This document shows, in pieces, positions 34,923 through 44,900 of a stretch of DNA of 64,000 nt (the first letter of the stretch is position 1; the number at the start of each line of letters is the position of its first letter). The stretch comes from Prevotellaceae bacterium UBA1391 (GTDB lineage: Bacteria > Bacteroidota > Bacteroidia > Bacteroidales > Bacteroidaceae), in the NCBI GenBank assembly GCA_002305265.1, contig DBQP01000005.1:124001-188000 (forward strand). The letters are read 5' to 3'. The notes below the pieces were generated by a model, which did not search any database, was not told the origin of the DNA, and was given only the letters and a program-made list of their open reading frames with translations. The position numbers were made by a program, and so were the translations under genes.

Positions 34923-36791
34923 TCAGTACTCCTGACTCAGGAAAGTCTCGTTGAGCAGGCGCACGCCGCCCGGTGTCGGGTATTGGCCGGAGAAGTACCA
35001 GTCGCCGGTGTGCTGCGGACAGGCCGCATGCAGGCCGTCAATCGACTGATAGACGATCTCGACGGGAATGTCGACGTCGGCAGGCGTGAGCAGTTGGGCC
35101 ATCTTCGCCGACAGCTCCTCCGGTGTGAAGGGAGCGTAGAGCTGTGCCACACAGTTCTGCCACTGCTCCCTCGGCAGAGACCGCTGCGCCAAGGCTTGCT
35201 CGCGCGCGTGTACAATAATATCCTCCATCCCGCGCTCTTTCAGCAGGGCCACGGCGGCACGGAAAGCGATGAATTCAGACAGGCGCGACATGTCGATGCC
35301 ATAGTAGTCGGGATAGCGCACCTGCGGCGATGAGCTCACGATCACGATCTTCTTCGGTCGCAGGCGTGCCAAGATGCCGATGATGCTCTGCCGCAGCGTG
35401 GTGCCTCTGACGATGCTGTCGTCGATGACGACAAGGTTGTCCACCTCCGGACGCACCGTGCCGTAGGTAATGTCGTAGACGTGGGCGGCGAGGTCGTCGC
35501 GCGAGTTGCTTTCCGTGATGAAGGTGCGGAGCTTGATGTCCTTCACGGCCACTTTCTCGCGCCGGATGCGGCGGGAGAGAATGGCCGACAGCTCGTCGGG
35601 CGAGGCCTTCGGGCCCAGCGCAGCTATCGCCCGCGCCTTCTGCTCGTTGAGCCATTCGTCCAGCCCTTGCGCCATGCCGAAGAAAGCAGACTCGGCCGTG
35701 TTGGGAATGAAGGAGAAGACCGTGTGGTCCACGTCCTCGTCAATCGCCTTCAGCACCTGCGGCACCAGCTCGCGCCCGAGCATCTTGCGCTCCTGGTAGA
35801 TGTCGGCATCGCTGCCCCGGCTGAAATAGATGCGCTCGAAGGAGCAGGCCGAGCGCTCGCGGGGAGCATTCACCTGCTCGGTGCGCACCTGTCCCGCCTG
35901 ACTGATGAGCAGCGCCTCGCCGGGCTCCAGCTCGCGGATGCAGTCGCTGGACACGTTGAAGGCAGTCTGGATGACCGGTCGCTCGCTGGCCAGCACGCAA
36001 ACCTCGTCGTCCTGATACCAGAAGGCGGGGCGGATGCCCCAGGGGTCGCGCAGGGCAAAGGACTCGCCGCTGCCCGTCAGGCCGCAGATCACGTAGCCAC
36101 CGTCCCACATCGGACTGGCGCTGCGGAGCACGCGGGCCAGGTCGATGTGCTGATCGATGTAGCGCGTGATGTCCATGCCCTCCAGTCCGAGGGCACGTGC
36201 CTCCACATAGCATCGCTCCGCCTCGCGGTCGAGCCGGTGGCCCACCTGCTCCAGCATGATGAACGTGTCGGCATACGCCCGCGGATGCTGCCCGAGCGAG
36301 GTGATGTGGTCGAAGATCTCGTCGACGTTCGTCAAGTTGAAATTGCCGCACAGCGCCAGGTTCTTCGCCCGCCAGTTGTTGCGGCGCAGGAAGGGATGGA
36401 CATAGGAAAGGCCACTCTTGCCGGTCGTGGAATACCGGAGGTGGCCCATGTACGCCTCACCCGCAAAGGGAATATGCTGCTCGGCGAAGGAGGCGTCGTG
36501 CAGTTGCTCCGCAGTGTATCCGCGGAAATGCTGCTGCACAAGCTGGAATATCTCGCTGATGGCACCGCTGCCCTCAGCCCGCTCACGGAACATATACTCA
36601 GCCCCGGGCTCGACCTGCAGTTTCACGGCAGCCAGACCCGCGCCTTCCTGGCCGCGGTTGTGCTGTTTCTCCATGAGCAGGTAAAGCTTGTTGAGCCCGT
36701 ACATCCACGTACCATACTTCTGCTCGTAGTAGTCGAGCGGCTTGAGCAGGCGGATCATCGCCACGCCACATTCGTGTTTCAATACTTCCAT
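34923..36791 (-). CDS. amidophosphoribosyltransferase, long bacteroidete PurF-type form
   Basis: A 622-residue class II amidotransferase fused to a phosphoribosyltransferase domain. After seven residues the sequence HECGVAMIRL places Cys8 as the Ntn nucleophile, and QHNRGQEGAGLA, MGHLRYSTTG and LCGNFNLTN complete the glutaminase half (to about residue 300). The PRPP-binding loop is VVIDDSIVRGTTLRQS. Classical PurF is about 470-500 residues; this one is longer, mainly from insertions and a C-terminal extension of roughly 80 residues (PFTPEELSAKM to the end). It is commonly labelled amidophosphoribosyltransferase; whether it makes phosphoribosylamine or acts on another acceptor is not settled by sequence. 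The 5-prime leader appears to hold repeat array 8. Confidence 0.88.
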   Translation of the reverse strand: MEVLKHECGVAMIRLLKPLDYYEQKYGTWMYGLNKLYLLMEKQHNRGQEGAGLAAVKLQVEPGAEYMFRERAEGSGAISEIFQLVQQHFRGYTAEQLHDASFAEQHIPFAGEAYMGHLRYSTTGKSGLSYVHPFLRRNNWRAKNLALCGNFNLTNVDEIFDHITSLGQHPRAYADTFIMLEQVGHRLDREAERCYVEARALGLEGMDITRYIDQHIDLARVLRSASPMWDGGYVICGLTGSGESFALRDPWGIRPAFWYQDDEVCVLASERPVIQTAFNVSSDCIRELEPGEALLISQAGQVRTEQVNAPRERSACSFERIYFSRGSDADIYQERKMLGRELVPQVLKAIDEDVDHTVFSFIPNTAESAFFGMAQGLDEWLNEQKARAIAALGPKASPDELSAILSRRIRREKVAVKDIKLRTFITESNSRDDLAAHVYDITYGTVRPEVDNLVVIDDSIVRGTTLRQSIIGILARLRPKKIVIVSSSPQVRYPDYYGIDMSRLSEFIAFRAAVALLKERGMEDIIVHAREQALAQRSLPREQWQNCVAQLYAPFTPEELSAKMAQLLTPADVDIPVEIVYQSIDGLHAACPQHTGDWYFSGQYPTPGGVRLLNETFLSQEY

Positions 36792-36864
36792 ATCAGTTCA
36801 GAATCTGTACGTCAAAAACAGGGCAGCATGCAAGCCGGCCACAGACATGCGCAGCCGGCGTCCG

Positions 36865-36991
36865 AAACGAACGCAGTCGTTTTTTCCATCGAGTGCAGTC
36901 GAAAAAGATTTCGAGCGCAGTCGTTTTTATTGCACGAAGGCCTTCGCAGCGACGGCCGACAGCCTTCTCCACCCGACACAAAGGCCTTCGA
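36865..36991. repeat. 22-bp periodic intergenic array 8 (three A, three B)
   Basis: A units begin at 36869 (GAACGCAGTCG), 36891 (GAGTGCAGTCG) and 36913 (GAGCGCAGTCG). B units follow at 36936 (GAAGGCCTTCG), 36958 (degenerate, GACAGCCTTCT) and 36980 (AAAGGCCTTCG). Spacings are 22, 22, 23, 22 and 22. It lies between the purF-type start codon and its promoter, so it is probably transcribed. The rest of 36792-37294 holds the divergent promoters and AT-rich sequence. Confidence 0.9.
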
Positions 36992-37030
36992 GAAAACCCA
37001 CCCGATGGCGAGAGCCCATTTTTGACGATG

Positions 37031-37038
37031 CAAAGTTA
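37031..37038 (-). promoter_or_regulatory. promoter -7 element of the purF-type gene
   Basis: TAACTTTG on the minus strand. It predicts a leader of about 230 bases that contains array 8. Confidence 0.6.
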
Positions 37039-37215
37039 CGGCAAAAGTGACAAAAAACCATGCTCCACGCACGCCTTTCCCTACAAAAATAGATATAATT
37101 AACAATCTGAAAGCCCGACGAGCATTTCCCTTTCAAATGATAAGGAAAACAAAACGTGCATACTCAAAAAGAAAATGAAACATGAAAAAGGCAGCAAAAA
37201 AGTCGGCACAACGTG

Positions 37216-37246
37216 TTGCACATTCAATCATTTTGTCGTAACTTTG
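37216..37246 (+). promoter_or_regulatory. dapF promoter
   Basis: TTG at 37216-37218, 20 bases, then TAACTTTG at 37239-37246: a complete Bacteroidetes promoter. Transcription would start near 37253, which excludes the TTG start codon at 37256 and supports the ATG at 37295. Confidence 0.85.
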
Positions 37247-37294
37247 CGTCGATAATTGTCAATATGCAACAAATTGCAAACATTCGCCGCCAAT

Positions 37295-38143
37295 ATGACC
37301 AGTGATATTCGGTTTACAAAGATGCACGGAGCCGGCAACGACTACATCTACGTCAACACGCTCTCCGCGCCGCTTCCTCATCCCGAGCAGGCTGCCATCG
37401 CATGGAGCGACCGCCACAAAGGCATCGGCTCCGACGGTCTCGTACTGATCGGGCCCAGCGCCGAGGCCGACTTCTCGATGCGCATCTTCAATGCCGACGG
37501 ATCCGAGGCCATGATGTGCGGCAACGCCAGCCGCTGCATCGGCCGCTACGTCCACGACCACCACCTGACCGACAAGACCGACATCGCGCTCGAGACCCGC
37601 TCAGGCGTCCGCCACCTCCACCTCCACCTCACGCCCGACGACGCCGTCGAAAGCGTGACGGTCGACATGGGTCGGCCGCTGACGGAACAGCCGCAGCAGG
37701 CCGCCACCGCCGACGGAACGCTGCGCGAGGCACCCTTCGAGGCCGCCGGACAACGCGTGGAGGGCACTTTCGTCAGCATGGGCAACCCCCACCTCGTCTG
37801 CTTCGTCAGCAACGTCGAGCAGTTTCCCGTAGCCGAAGTGGGCAGCCAGCTCGAACACCATCCCCTCTTCCCCGAGCGCGTCAACGTGGAGTTTGCCGAA
37901 ATCGCGCCCGACGGCAGCATCCGCATGCGCGTGTGGGAACGCGGCAGCGGCATCACACAAGCCTGCGGCACCGGAGCCTGCGCCACACTCGTGGCAGCCG
38001 CGCTCACCGGACGCACGCCCCGCCAGGCCCTCGTGCGCATGGACGGCGGCAGCCTCCACATCGAATGGGCCGCCGACGGCCACGTCTACATGACGGGCGA
38101 AGCCGTCAGCGTCTTCGAGGGCAGCGTCCAATATCCCCAATAA
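37295..38143 (+). CDS. dapF: diaminopimelate epimerase
   Basis: A 282-residue cofactor-free racemase that converts LL- to meso-diaminopimelate for lysine and peptidoglycan. Both halves of the duplicated fold are visible: MHGAGNDYIYVN with the first catalytic Cys in MMCGNASRCIGRY, and GNPHLVCFV with the second Cys in QACGTGACATLVAAAL. The start follows the promoter position. dapL begins 46 bases downstream on the same strand; DapL makes the substrate of DapF, so the pair covers the last steps of the aminotransferase route. Confidence 0.97.
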   Translation: MTSDIRFTKMHGAGNDYIYVNTLSAPLPHPEQAAIAWSDRHKGIGSDGLVLIGPSAEADFSMRIFNADGSEAMMCGNASRCIGRYVHDHHLTDKTDIALETRSGVRHLHLHLTPDDAVESVTVDMGRPLTEQPQQAATADGTLREAPFEAAGQRVEGTFVSMGNPHLVCFVSNVEQFPVAEVGSQLEHHPLFPERVNVEFAEIAPDGSIRMRVWERGSGITQACGTGACATLVAAALTGRTPRQALVRMDGGSLHIEWAADGHVYMTGEAVSVFEGSVQYPQ

Positions 38144-38189
38144 AATCCGTGCGGGACCTCCCGCCATTCACCCTTCAGAACTTCCCCAC

Positions 38190-39419
38190 ATGGCACTCGT
38201 AAACGAACACATGCTGAAACTTCCGCAGAACTACCTGTTCTCGGACATCGCCAAGAAAGTAAACTCCTTCAAGCTGGTGCATCCCAACCAACGCATCATC
38301 AGCCTCGGCATCGGCGACGTCACCCAGCCGCTCCCGCCCGTCTGCATCGAGGCCATGCACAAGGCCGTGGAGGAGATGGCCCACGTCGAAACCTTCCGCG
38401 GCTACGGACCGGAGCGCGGCTACGACTTCCTGCGTGAGGCCATCATCAAGAACGACTACGCCCCACGCGGCGTGCGGCTCGACGCCTCGGAGGTCTTCGT
38501 CAGCGACGGCGCCAAGAGCGACTGCGGCAACATCGGCGACATCATCCGCCACGACAACAGCATCGGCGTGACCGACCCCATCTACCCCGTCTACATCGAC
38601 TCCAACGTCATGTGCGGCCGCGCAGGCACACTGGAGGACGGACGATGGAGCAACGTGACCTACATCGCCTGCAACGAGCAGAACGGATTCATCCCCAATC
38701 CGCCGGACACACGCGTAGACATCATCTATCTCTGCTACCCCAACAACCCCACGGGCATGGTGCTCACCAAGGAGCAACTGAAGAAGTGGGTGAACTACGC
38801 GCTGCGCAACGACACGCTCCTGCTCTACGACGCCGCCTACGAAGCCTACATACAGGATCCCGAAATTCCCCACTCCATCTACGAGATCAAGGGAGCAAAG
38901 AAATGCGCCATCGAGTTCCGCAGCTATTCCAAGACAGCCGGTTTCACAGGCGTGCGCTGCGGCTATACGGTCGTGCCGAAGGAACTCACGGCCGGAACGC
39001 TGCTCGGCGAGCGGATTCAGCTCAACGGACTCTGGAACCGCCGCCAGTCGACGAAGTTCAACGGCACCAGCTACATCACCCAGCGCGCCGCCGAGGCCAT
39101 CTACACGCCCGACGGACAACAGCAGGTGCGCACCACCATCGGCTACTACATGCAGAACGCCCGCATGATGAAGCAGACGCTCGAGCAGGCCGGCGTCACC
39201 GTCTATGGCGGCGACAACGCACCCTACATCTGGATGAAGACGCCCGACGGCATGGACTCCTGGCGCGCCTTCGACCAGATTCTCTACGAGACAGGCGTCG
39301 TCACGACGCCCGGAGTCGGATTTGGCCCCAGCGGCAACGGCTATCTGCGCCTCACGGCCTTCGGACAGCGCGAGGACTGCGAGGCCGGCATCGAGCGCAT
39401 TGCCAACTGGCTGAAATAG
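38190..39419 (+). CDS. dapL: LL-diaminopimelate aminotransferase
   Basis: A 409-residue fold-type I PLP enzyme that converts tetrahydrodipicolinate directly to LL-diaminopimelate with glutamate. Family marks are LGIGDVTQPLPP, FRGYGPERGYDFLREAI, YLCYPNNPTG, the PLP lysine in RSYSKTAGFTGVRCGY and the C-terminal RLTAFGQREDCE. Length is standard. Together with dapF it shows that this organism uses the short aminotransferase pathway, as other Bacteroidetes do. Confidence 0.97.
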   Translation: MALVNEHMLKLPQNYLFSDIAKKVNSFKLVHPNQRIISLGIGDVTQPLPPVCIEAMHKAVEEMAHVETFRGYGPERGYDFLREAIIKNDYAPRGVRLDASEVFVSDGAKSDCGNIGDIIRHDNSIGVTDPIYPVYIDSNVMCGRAGTLEDGRWSNVTYIACNEQNGFIPNPPDTRVDIIYLCYPNNPTGMVLTKEQLKKWVNYALRNDTLLLYDAAYEAYIQDPEIPHSIYEIKGAKKCAIEFRSYSKTAGFTGVRCGYTVVPKELTAGTLLGERIQLNGLWNRRQSTKFNGTSYITQRAAEAIYTPDGQQQVRTTIGYYMQNARMMKQTLEQAGVTVYGGDNAPYIWMKTPDGMDSWRAFDQILYETGVVTTPGVGFGPSGNGYLRLTAFGQREDCEAGIERIANWLK

Positions 39420-39480
39420 CCATCCCCCGAAAAAACGGCGCACCGGCAGCAAGCAGACTGACCAATCGGACAAAACCAAC

Positions 39481-39531
39481 AGAGGTGGCAGGAAAGAGCA
39501 TCGCAACATGCGTCTCTTTCCTGCCACCTCT
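39481..39531. terminator. bidirectional terminator between dapL and the AraC gene
   Basis: Perfect 18-base arms (39481-39498 and 39514-39531) with a 15-base loop, lying between two convergent genes. T-rich sequence follows on both strands. Confidence 0.85.
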
Positions 39532-39569
39532 GTGCTTTCGTCCGGGTGCTGACGCCCCGCGCCACCACG

Positions 39570-40490
39570 CTAACGGTTCACGTAGGCACGCCCGAGCACA
39601 TTCTCGATGGACAACTGGCCGACGTCGGCCGCAGAGTCGGTGGCCCGCTTGAATTGCAGCGGACCAAGTCCCGTCTTGGTCTTGAACCACTTGCCGAAGT
39701 AGGACTGCGAGGGAAAATGGAGCACATCGCTCACCTGCTTGACGCTCATGGCCGACTCCACCAGCAGCCGCTTGGCCTCGTTGAGCAGGGCCGTACCGAT
39801 CCATTGCGAGGCGCTCTGCCCCGTATGCTCTTGCAGCATCGAGGAGAAATAGCGGATGGAGAGATGGAGCGCATCCGCATAGAAACCGACCTCGTGGTGC
39901 TCGCGGAAATGATTGTTGAGCAGATTGAAGAACTCCATGACGACTTGGTCGCCCCGTGAAAGCGCATTCTTCGTGTGCCCATTCTCCTCGGCAAAGAGGG
40001 AGATGATGTGGAGAATCAGCGCGTTCTTCACGTTGGTGCCCTGCATCTGGTTCAGTTGCCACAAGCGGTCTTGCCCCTGAGCGGCAAACTGCCGAGCCTG
40101 CTTCTGGTAATGCCGCATCAGATGGATGTACTGCAGAAGGATGTCGGCCTGCTCCTCGGAGATGTGACGCACCGGATGCTGCGCCAGCGTGAAGATGCTG
40201 ACGCTGCTGCTCACCTGAAAGAGAAGGCCCTGAATGGTGCCGATTTCCGTCGTCAGCGCATAGCCCTCGAAGTCCTCGCTCCACTCCGCCACTTGGAAGA
40301 CAGTCTGCGGCGTATAGATGACGAGCGAGTTGGGAACGACGTGATGGAGCATGCCGTTGGAAACGAGGGAGGCCTCGCCGCGCACGCAGAGCAGCATGCC
40401 CGGGTTCTCCCTGTCGAGCAGGGGAAGGAGACCGGCAACCAACTCGTGGTATCCGCCGACAATATGGTAATAATCGAAGAGTGTCTGCAT
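39570..40490 (-). CDS. AraC-family transcriptional regulator
   Basis: A 306-residue regulator. The N-terminal half (to about residue 180) is a cupin-like sensing domain with NSLVIYTPQTVFQV. The C-terminal 100 residues hold the two helix-turn-helix motifs: FYADALHLSIRYFSSMLQEH and VSDVLHFPSQSYFGKWFKTKTG, the latter being the AraC signature. The start MQTLFDYYHIV is fixed by its promoter at 40512-40542; a longer frame begins upstream of the transcription start. It is divergent from the efflux operon next door, which makes it the likely local regulator of that operon; the ligand is unknown. Confidence 0.93.
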   Translation of the reverse strand: MQTLFDYYHIVGGYHELVAGLLPLLDRENPGMLLCVRGEASLVSNGMLHHVVPNSLVIYTPQTVFQVAEWSEDFEGYALTTEIGTIQGLLFQVSSSVSIFTLAQHPVRHISEEQADILLQYIHLMRHYQKQARQFAAQGQDRLWQLNQMQGTNVKNALILHIISLFAEENGHTKNALSRGDQVVMEFFNLLNNHFREHHEVGFYADALHLSIRYFSSMLQEHTGQSASQWIGTALLNEAKRLLVESAMSVKQVSDVLHFPSQSYFGKWFKTKTGLGPLQFKRATDSAADVGQLSIENVLGRAYVNR

Positions 40491-40511
40491 GAATGATGGA
40501 TTTTGCAGAGG

Positions 40512-40542
40512 CAAAGATACAAATTCCACGCGGGAGCGCAAA
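40512..40542 (-). promoter_or_regulatory. AraC gene promoter
   Basis: Minus strand: TTTG at 40542-40539, 19 bases, TATCTTTG at 40519-40512. The leader to the ATG is only about 15 bases. Confidence 0.8.
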
Positions 40543-40601
40543 AAGGCAGAAAGAAAAGTTGAAAAACGTACAAAATGGCCAAAATAAACTCCATATTAAC
40601 C

Positions 40602-40632
40602 TTGACGCCTTTCGCAAAATACGCGACCTTTG
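40602..40632 (+). promoter_or_regulatory. efflux operon promoter
   Basis: TTG at 40602-40604, 20 bases, GACCTTTG at 40625-40632 (first base differs from TAnnTTTG). It is about 60 bp from the AraC promoter and divergent, so one bound regulator could act on both. Confidence 0.65.
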
Positions 40633-40686
40633 CACCCGATGATGAGTATCATCCAGGAATCAGCCGTAAATGAATAATCAACCGAT

Positions 40687-41763
40687 ATGAAGTATTTATT
40701 ATCAAAATGTACGCTGCTGTGCATGACGGCATGCCTCGCTCTCGCCTGCAAGAACAACGAACCGGAAAAGAAGGACGTGGTCTACGTCAAGACGGCCGAG
40801 GCACGGGGCATCGGCGACGGCGCCGAACTGAGCTATTCGGGAAAGACAAAAAGCGCAACGGACGCCAACGTCTCGTTTCGCGTCGCCGGAACCATCGAGC
40901 GAATGTTGGTGAAAAAAGGCGACTATGTGAAAAAAGGACAAGTGATCGCGCTGCTGGACGCACGCGACTACCGCACCCAGCTGGCAGCCGCGGAGGCGGA
41001 ATACAAGCAAGTGAAGGCCGACGCAGACCGCATCGAGGCCATGTATGCCGAACAGGCGACGACAGCCTCCAACTACGACCGCGCCCGATTTGGGCTGGCA
41101 CAGATGAGGGAAAAACTCAACAACTGTCGCAATCAGGTGGCCGATTGTCGGCTCGTGGCTCCGATGGACGGCTTCGTACAGGAACTGCTGCACGAGGCCG
41201 GCGAGACCATCGGAGCGGGCATGCCCGTCGTCTCGCTGTTCCAGCATGGCGACATCGAGGTCGAGGTGTTCATTCCTGCCGCTGAATATGCACGGATGGA
41301 CAGCCTGACCGAGGCGTTCTGCACGTTTGATGTCCTGCCCGGACGCGAGCTCCCGCTCAGGGTGGCCCGCCTCTCACGCGAGGCCAACGCCAGCCAGCTC
41401 TATGAGGTTCGCCTCAGCATCAGCCGCGTGGAAGGGCGCGAGGCCATCACTCCAGGCATGTCGACCATGGTGACGATGCGCTTCCAGATGAGCAATGCCG
41501 ACAAGGGATTCATCGTGCCCACGTCGGCCATCCTGACCAACAATGGAGAAAGCTACGCCTTCGTCTACGACAAGCAGAAAGGAACGGTGCGCCGCGTGAA
41601 CGTGACCGTAGGCAGTGTGGACAACGAGGGCAACATACGCGTGCTGAAAGGACTGCACCGTGCCGACGTCGTCGTGAGCGCCGGCGTGCGCTACCTGGAG
41701 GACGGTATGAGCGTGAAACCGCTGGAAAAACCATCTGCCTCCAACGTGGGCGGCCTGCTTTGA
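40687..41763 (+). CDS. RND efflux periplasmic adaptor lipoprotein
   Basis: A 358-residue membrane fusion protein that bridges the pump and the outer-membrane channel. It has a lipoprotein signal ending CLALAC (Cys about residue 21), a barrel-sandwich lipoyl domain split by an alpha-helical hairpin (KKGDYVKKGQVIALLDARDY ... NQVADCRLVAPMDGFV), and the beta-barrel/membrane-proximal part (GREAITPGMSTMVTMRF, IVPTSAIL). The hairpin of about 60 residues (LAAAEAEYKQVKADADRIEA) is short. It is the first gene of a three-gene operon with pump and channel. Confidence 0.93.
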   Translation: MKYLLSKCTLLCMTACLALACKNNEPEKKDVVYVKTAEARGIGDGAELSYSGKTKSATDANVSFRVAGTIERMLVKKGDYVKKGQVIALLDARDYRTQLAAAEAEYKQVKADADRIEAMYAEQATTASNYDRARFGLAQMREKLNNCRNQVADCRLVAPMDGFVQELLHEAGETIGAGMPVVSLFQHGDIEVEVFIPAAEYARMDSLTEAFCTFDVLPGRELPLRVARLSREANASQLYEVRLSISRVEGREAITPGMSTMVTMRFQMSNADKGFIVPTSAILTNNGESYAFVYDKQKGTVRRVNVTVGSVDNEGNIRVLKGLHRADVVVSAGVRYLEDGMSVKPLEKPSASNVGGLL

Positions 41764-41912
41764 CTCCTGCTACGAGTGAGGAAAGAAGTCCCGCACCATC
41801 CATTCATAGGCGCGTTGCTGAACCATGCGCGCCCCATCAGTATCAATCGTATGAAGAATTTCAGGCGCAGCACGGCCATGTCGGCGCCTCGACTGAAAAA
41901 CGAACTCTCTTT

Positions 41913-44900
41913 ATGAAAATCGATATATCCTCCTGGGCGCTCGACAACAAGAACGTCGTACGCTTTTTCGTCTGCTGTCTGCTCGTCGGCGGCATCTTCG
42001 CCTATCTCGACATGCCCAAGCTGGAAGACCCGGCCATCAAGGTGAAGCAGGCGATGGTGATCACCACCTACCCCGGCGCTTCCGCTCACGAAGTGGAGCT
42101 TGAGGTCACTGACAGGCTGGAGAAATCCATCCGCGAGATGCAGAGCGTCGACAACGTCACCAGCCAGTCGATGGCCGACCTCAGCCTCATCACCGTCGAG
42201 CTGAAGACGACGACCAAGGACGCCGACGTGGAGCAACAATATGACATGCTGCGACGCAAGGTGAACAACGCGGCCGTGTCGCTTCCTGCCACGGCCAGTA
42301 CGCCGATCGTCAGAGATGACTTCGGCGATGTCTACGGCATCTTCTATGCGCTGACGGGCGACGGCCTGTCGGACCGAGACCTCTCCGACTATGCGGAGAA
42401 TGTGAAGCGAAACGTGGCCGACATCGAGGGTGTATCGCGCGTAGACATCTATGGAAAGCGGGAGGAGTGCATCTACATCGAGTTTCATCAGGACAAAATG
42501 GCCAATCTCGGCGTCATGCCGGCGGAGGTGATTCAAACGCTGAACGCGCAGAACAAGACGGCCTATGCCGGTTACTTCGACAATGGCAACCGACGGGTAC
42601 GCGTCAACGTGGCCGACAAGTTCAAGAATGTAGACGACATTTCACGCATGCTCATTCAGGGACATGACGGCGAGCAAATCCGGATCAGCGACGTGGCCCG
42701 CGTCTACAAAGGCTACGTCGAGCCGACACGCAACGAGCTGATGCGCGACGGAGAGCGCGCTTTGGGCATTTCCATTGCGTGCCTGCCCGACCACGACATC
42801 CTCAAAGTCGGCGCCAAAGTGGAAAAAACCATCGAGCAATTGACCAAGACCATGCCGGTGGGCGTGAAGTGCGAGAAAATTTTCTTTCAGCCCGAGCGTG
42901 TCAGCGACGCCCTGGATACTTTCCTGATCAACCTCCTCGAATCGGTTGTCATTGTGGTGCTGGTCCTGATCTTCACCATGGGACTGAAGTCGGGGCTCAT
43001 CATCGGCGCCTCGCTCATCACCATCGTCATGGGATCGCTGCTCATCCTGCAAGGTTTCGACGGCACGCTGCAGCGCGTCTCGCTCGCAGCCTTCGTACTG
43101 GCGATGGGCATGCTCGTCGACAACGCGATTGTCATCATGGACGGCATTCTCGTCAGCCAGAAACGCGGCGCGTCGCGTCGCAGCATGCTGACGTCTATCG
43201 GTCGTCGTACCGCGATGCCACTTCTGGGCGCCACGCTCATCGCCATCCTCGCCTTTTGGCCCATCTTCGTCAGTCCCGATACAGCCGGCGTCTACGTTCA
43301 CGACCTCTTCATCGTCATCGCGGTTTCCCTGCTGCTCTCCTGGGTATTGGCACTCACACATGTTCCCATCATGGCCGATTCGCTCTTGAAGAAGCCAAAA
43401 GGAAAGCGCAAAGGCGCATCCCCGACATCGACATGCACCCACCGGAAAACGACAACAGCGTCCGTTGCTACGACAACAGCGTCCGCTACTGCGAAAGATG
43501 CATCTATTACGACAACAGAAGCGCCCGTTGGTACAACAGAAGCGCCCATTGGAACAACAGAAGTGCGCGTCGAGACGCACGAGGAGACCCCGGAACTTTA
43601 TCGCGGATTCAGCTACAGAGTGCTGGAGACGTGCCTCCGTTTCTCTCTCAAGCACTACATTCTGACCCTACTTAGCGCCGCCGGCCTGCTCGTGCTGTGC
43701 GCCATCGGCTACGGATTCCTCAACCAGGCCTTTTTCCCCGACATGGAGTACGACCAGCTCTACATGGAATACAAACTTCCGGAGGGCTACAACAGCACAC
43801 AAGTCGAGGCCGATCTGGAGGAAGCCGCCGCTTATCTCAAGACGCGCAAGGAGATCACGCACATCACAACCAGCATCGGCGGTACTCCCTCCCGCTACAA
43901 CCTGGTTCGTTCGTTCGCAACGCCGTCGCTTTCCTACGGCGAGCTCATCATCGACTTCACGTCGCCCAAAGATCTCGTAGACAACATCGACGACATACAG
44001 GCAGCGCTGACGAAGCGTTTCCCCGACGCATACATCAAGTTGAAACGCTACAACCTGATGTTCAAGAAATATCCCATCGAGGTTTGTTTCTCTGGACCCG
44101 ATCCAGCTGTTCTGCGCCGTCTGGCCGACTCGACGCTGCACGCCATCAACCAGTCAGAGTACGTCTATCTGGCCACAACAGACTGGGAACCGCTCGTGCC
44201 GACGCTGTCCGTCGACTACGACCAGCCCTCGGCACGAACCTCCGGGCTCAGCCGTTCCGACGTGGCGCTTTCCATCATGGCCTACACCGGCGGCATTCCC
44301 GTCGCCACCTTCTACGACGGCATCCACACCGAGAACATCTATTTCAAGTGCACGGACCAGAACGGACGCCCCATCGACCGTATTGAGAATGTGCCCGTCT
44401 TCGGCACCATTCCCAACTTCACGTCTGTCCTCAACAGCGACATGGTGCGTGGACTGATGTCGGGCAGCATCAAAAAAGAAGATGTGCTGGAGCGACTTAC
44501 CCAGACCGCGCCACTCAAGCAAGTGGCAAAAGGCGTCGACATCGTGTGGGAAGAGCCTGTCGTCATGCGCTACAACGGGCAACGGATGCTGCGCGTGCAG
44601 TGCTCTCCACGTCCTGGCGTCGGCACCGAAAAAGCCCGGCAGAGCGTCGCCGCCATTGTTGAGCAGTTTCATCTGCCTCAAGGATATACGCTCACGTGGC
44701 AAGGAGAGAAGAAAGCCAGCGACCAATCCATGAAGTACCTCTTCCGCGGATTCCCAACTGCCATCCTCATGATGTTCGCCATTCTGCTCCTGCTCTTTAA
44801 GGATTTCAAGAAGCCGGCCATCATCTTCTGCTGCATTCCGCTCGTCGTCACCGGCGTCATACCTGCTGTTCTGCTCACGGGAAAGGCATTCGGTTTCGTC

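Noticed and set aside
41760..41912. N-terminal extension of the RND pump that overlaps the adaptor gene
   Set aside because: RND pumps begin a few residues before TM1, as with the ATG at 41913; the extra 51 residues are polar and unlike the family.
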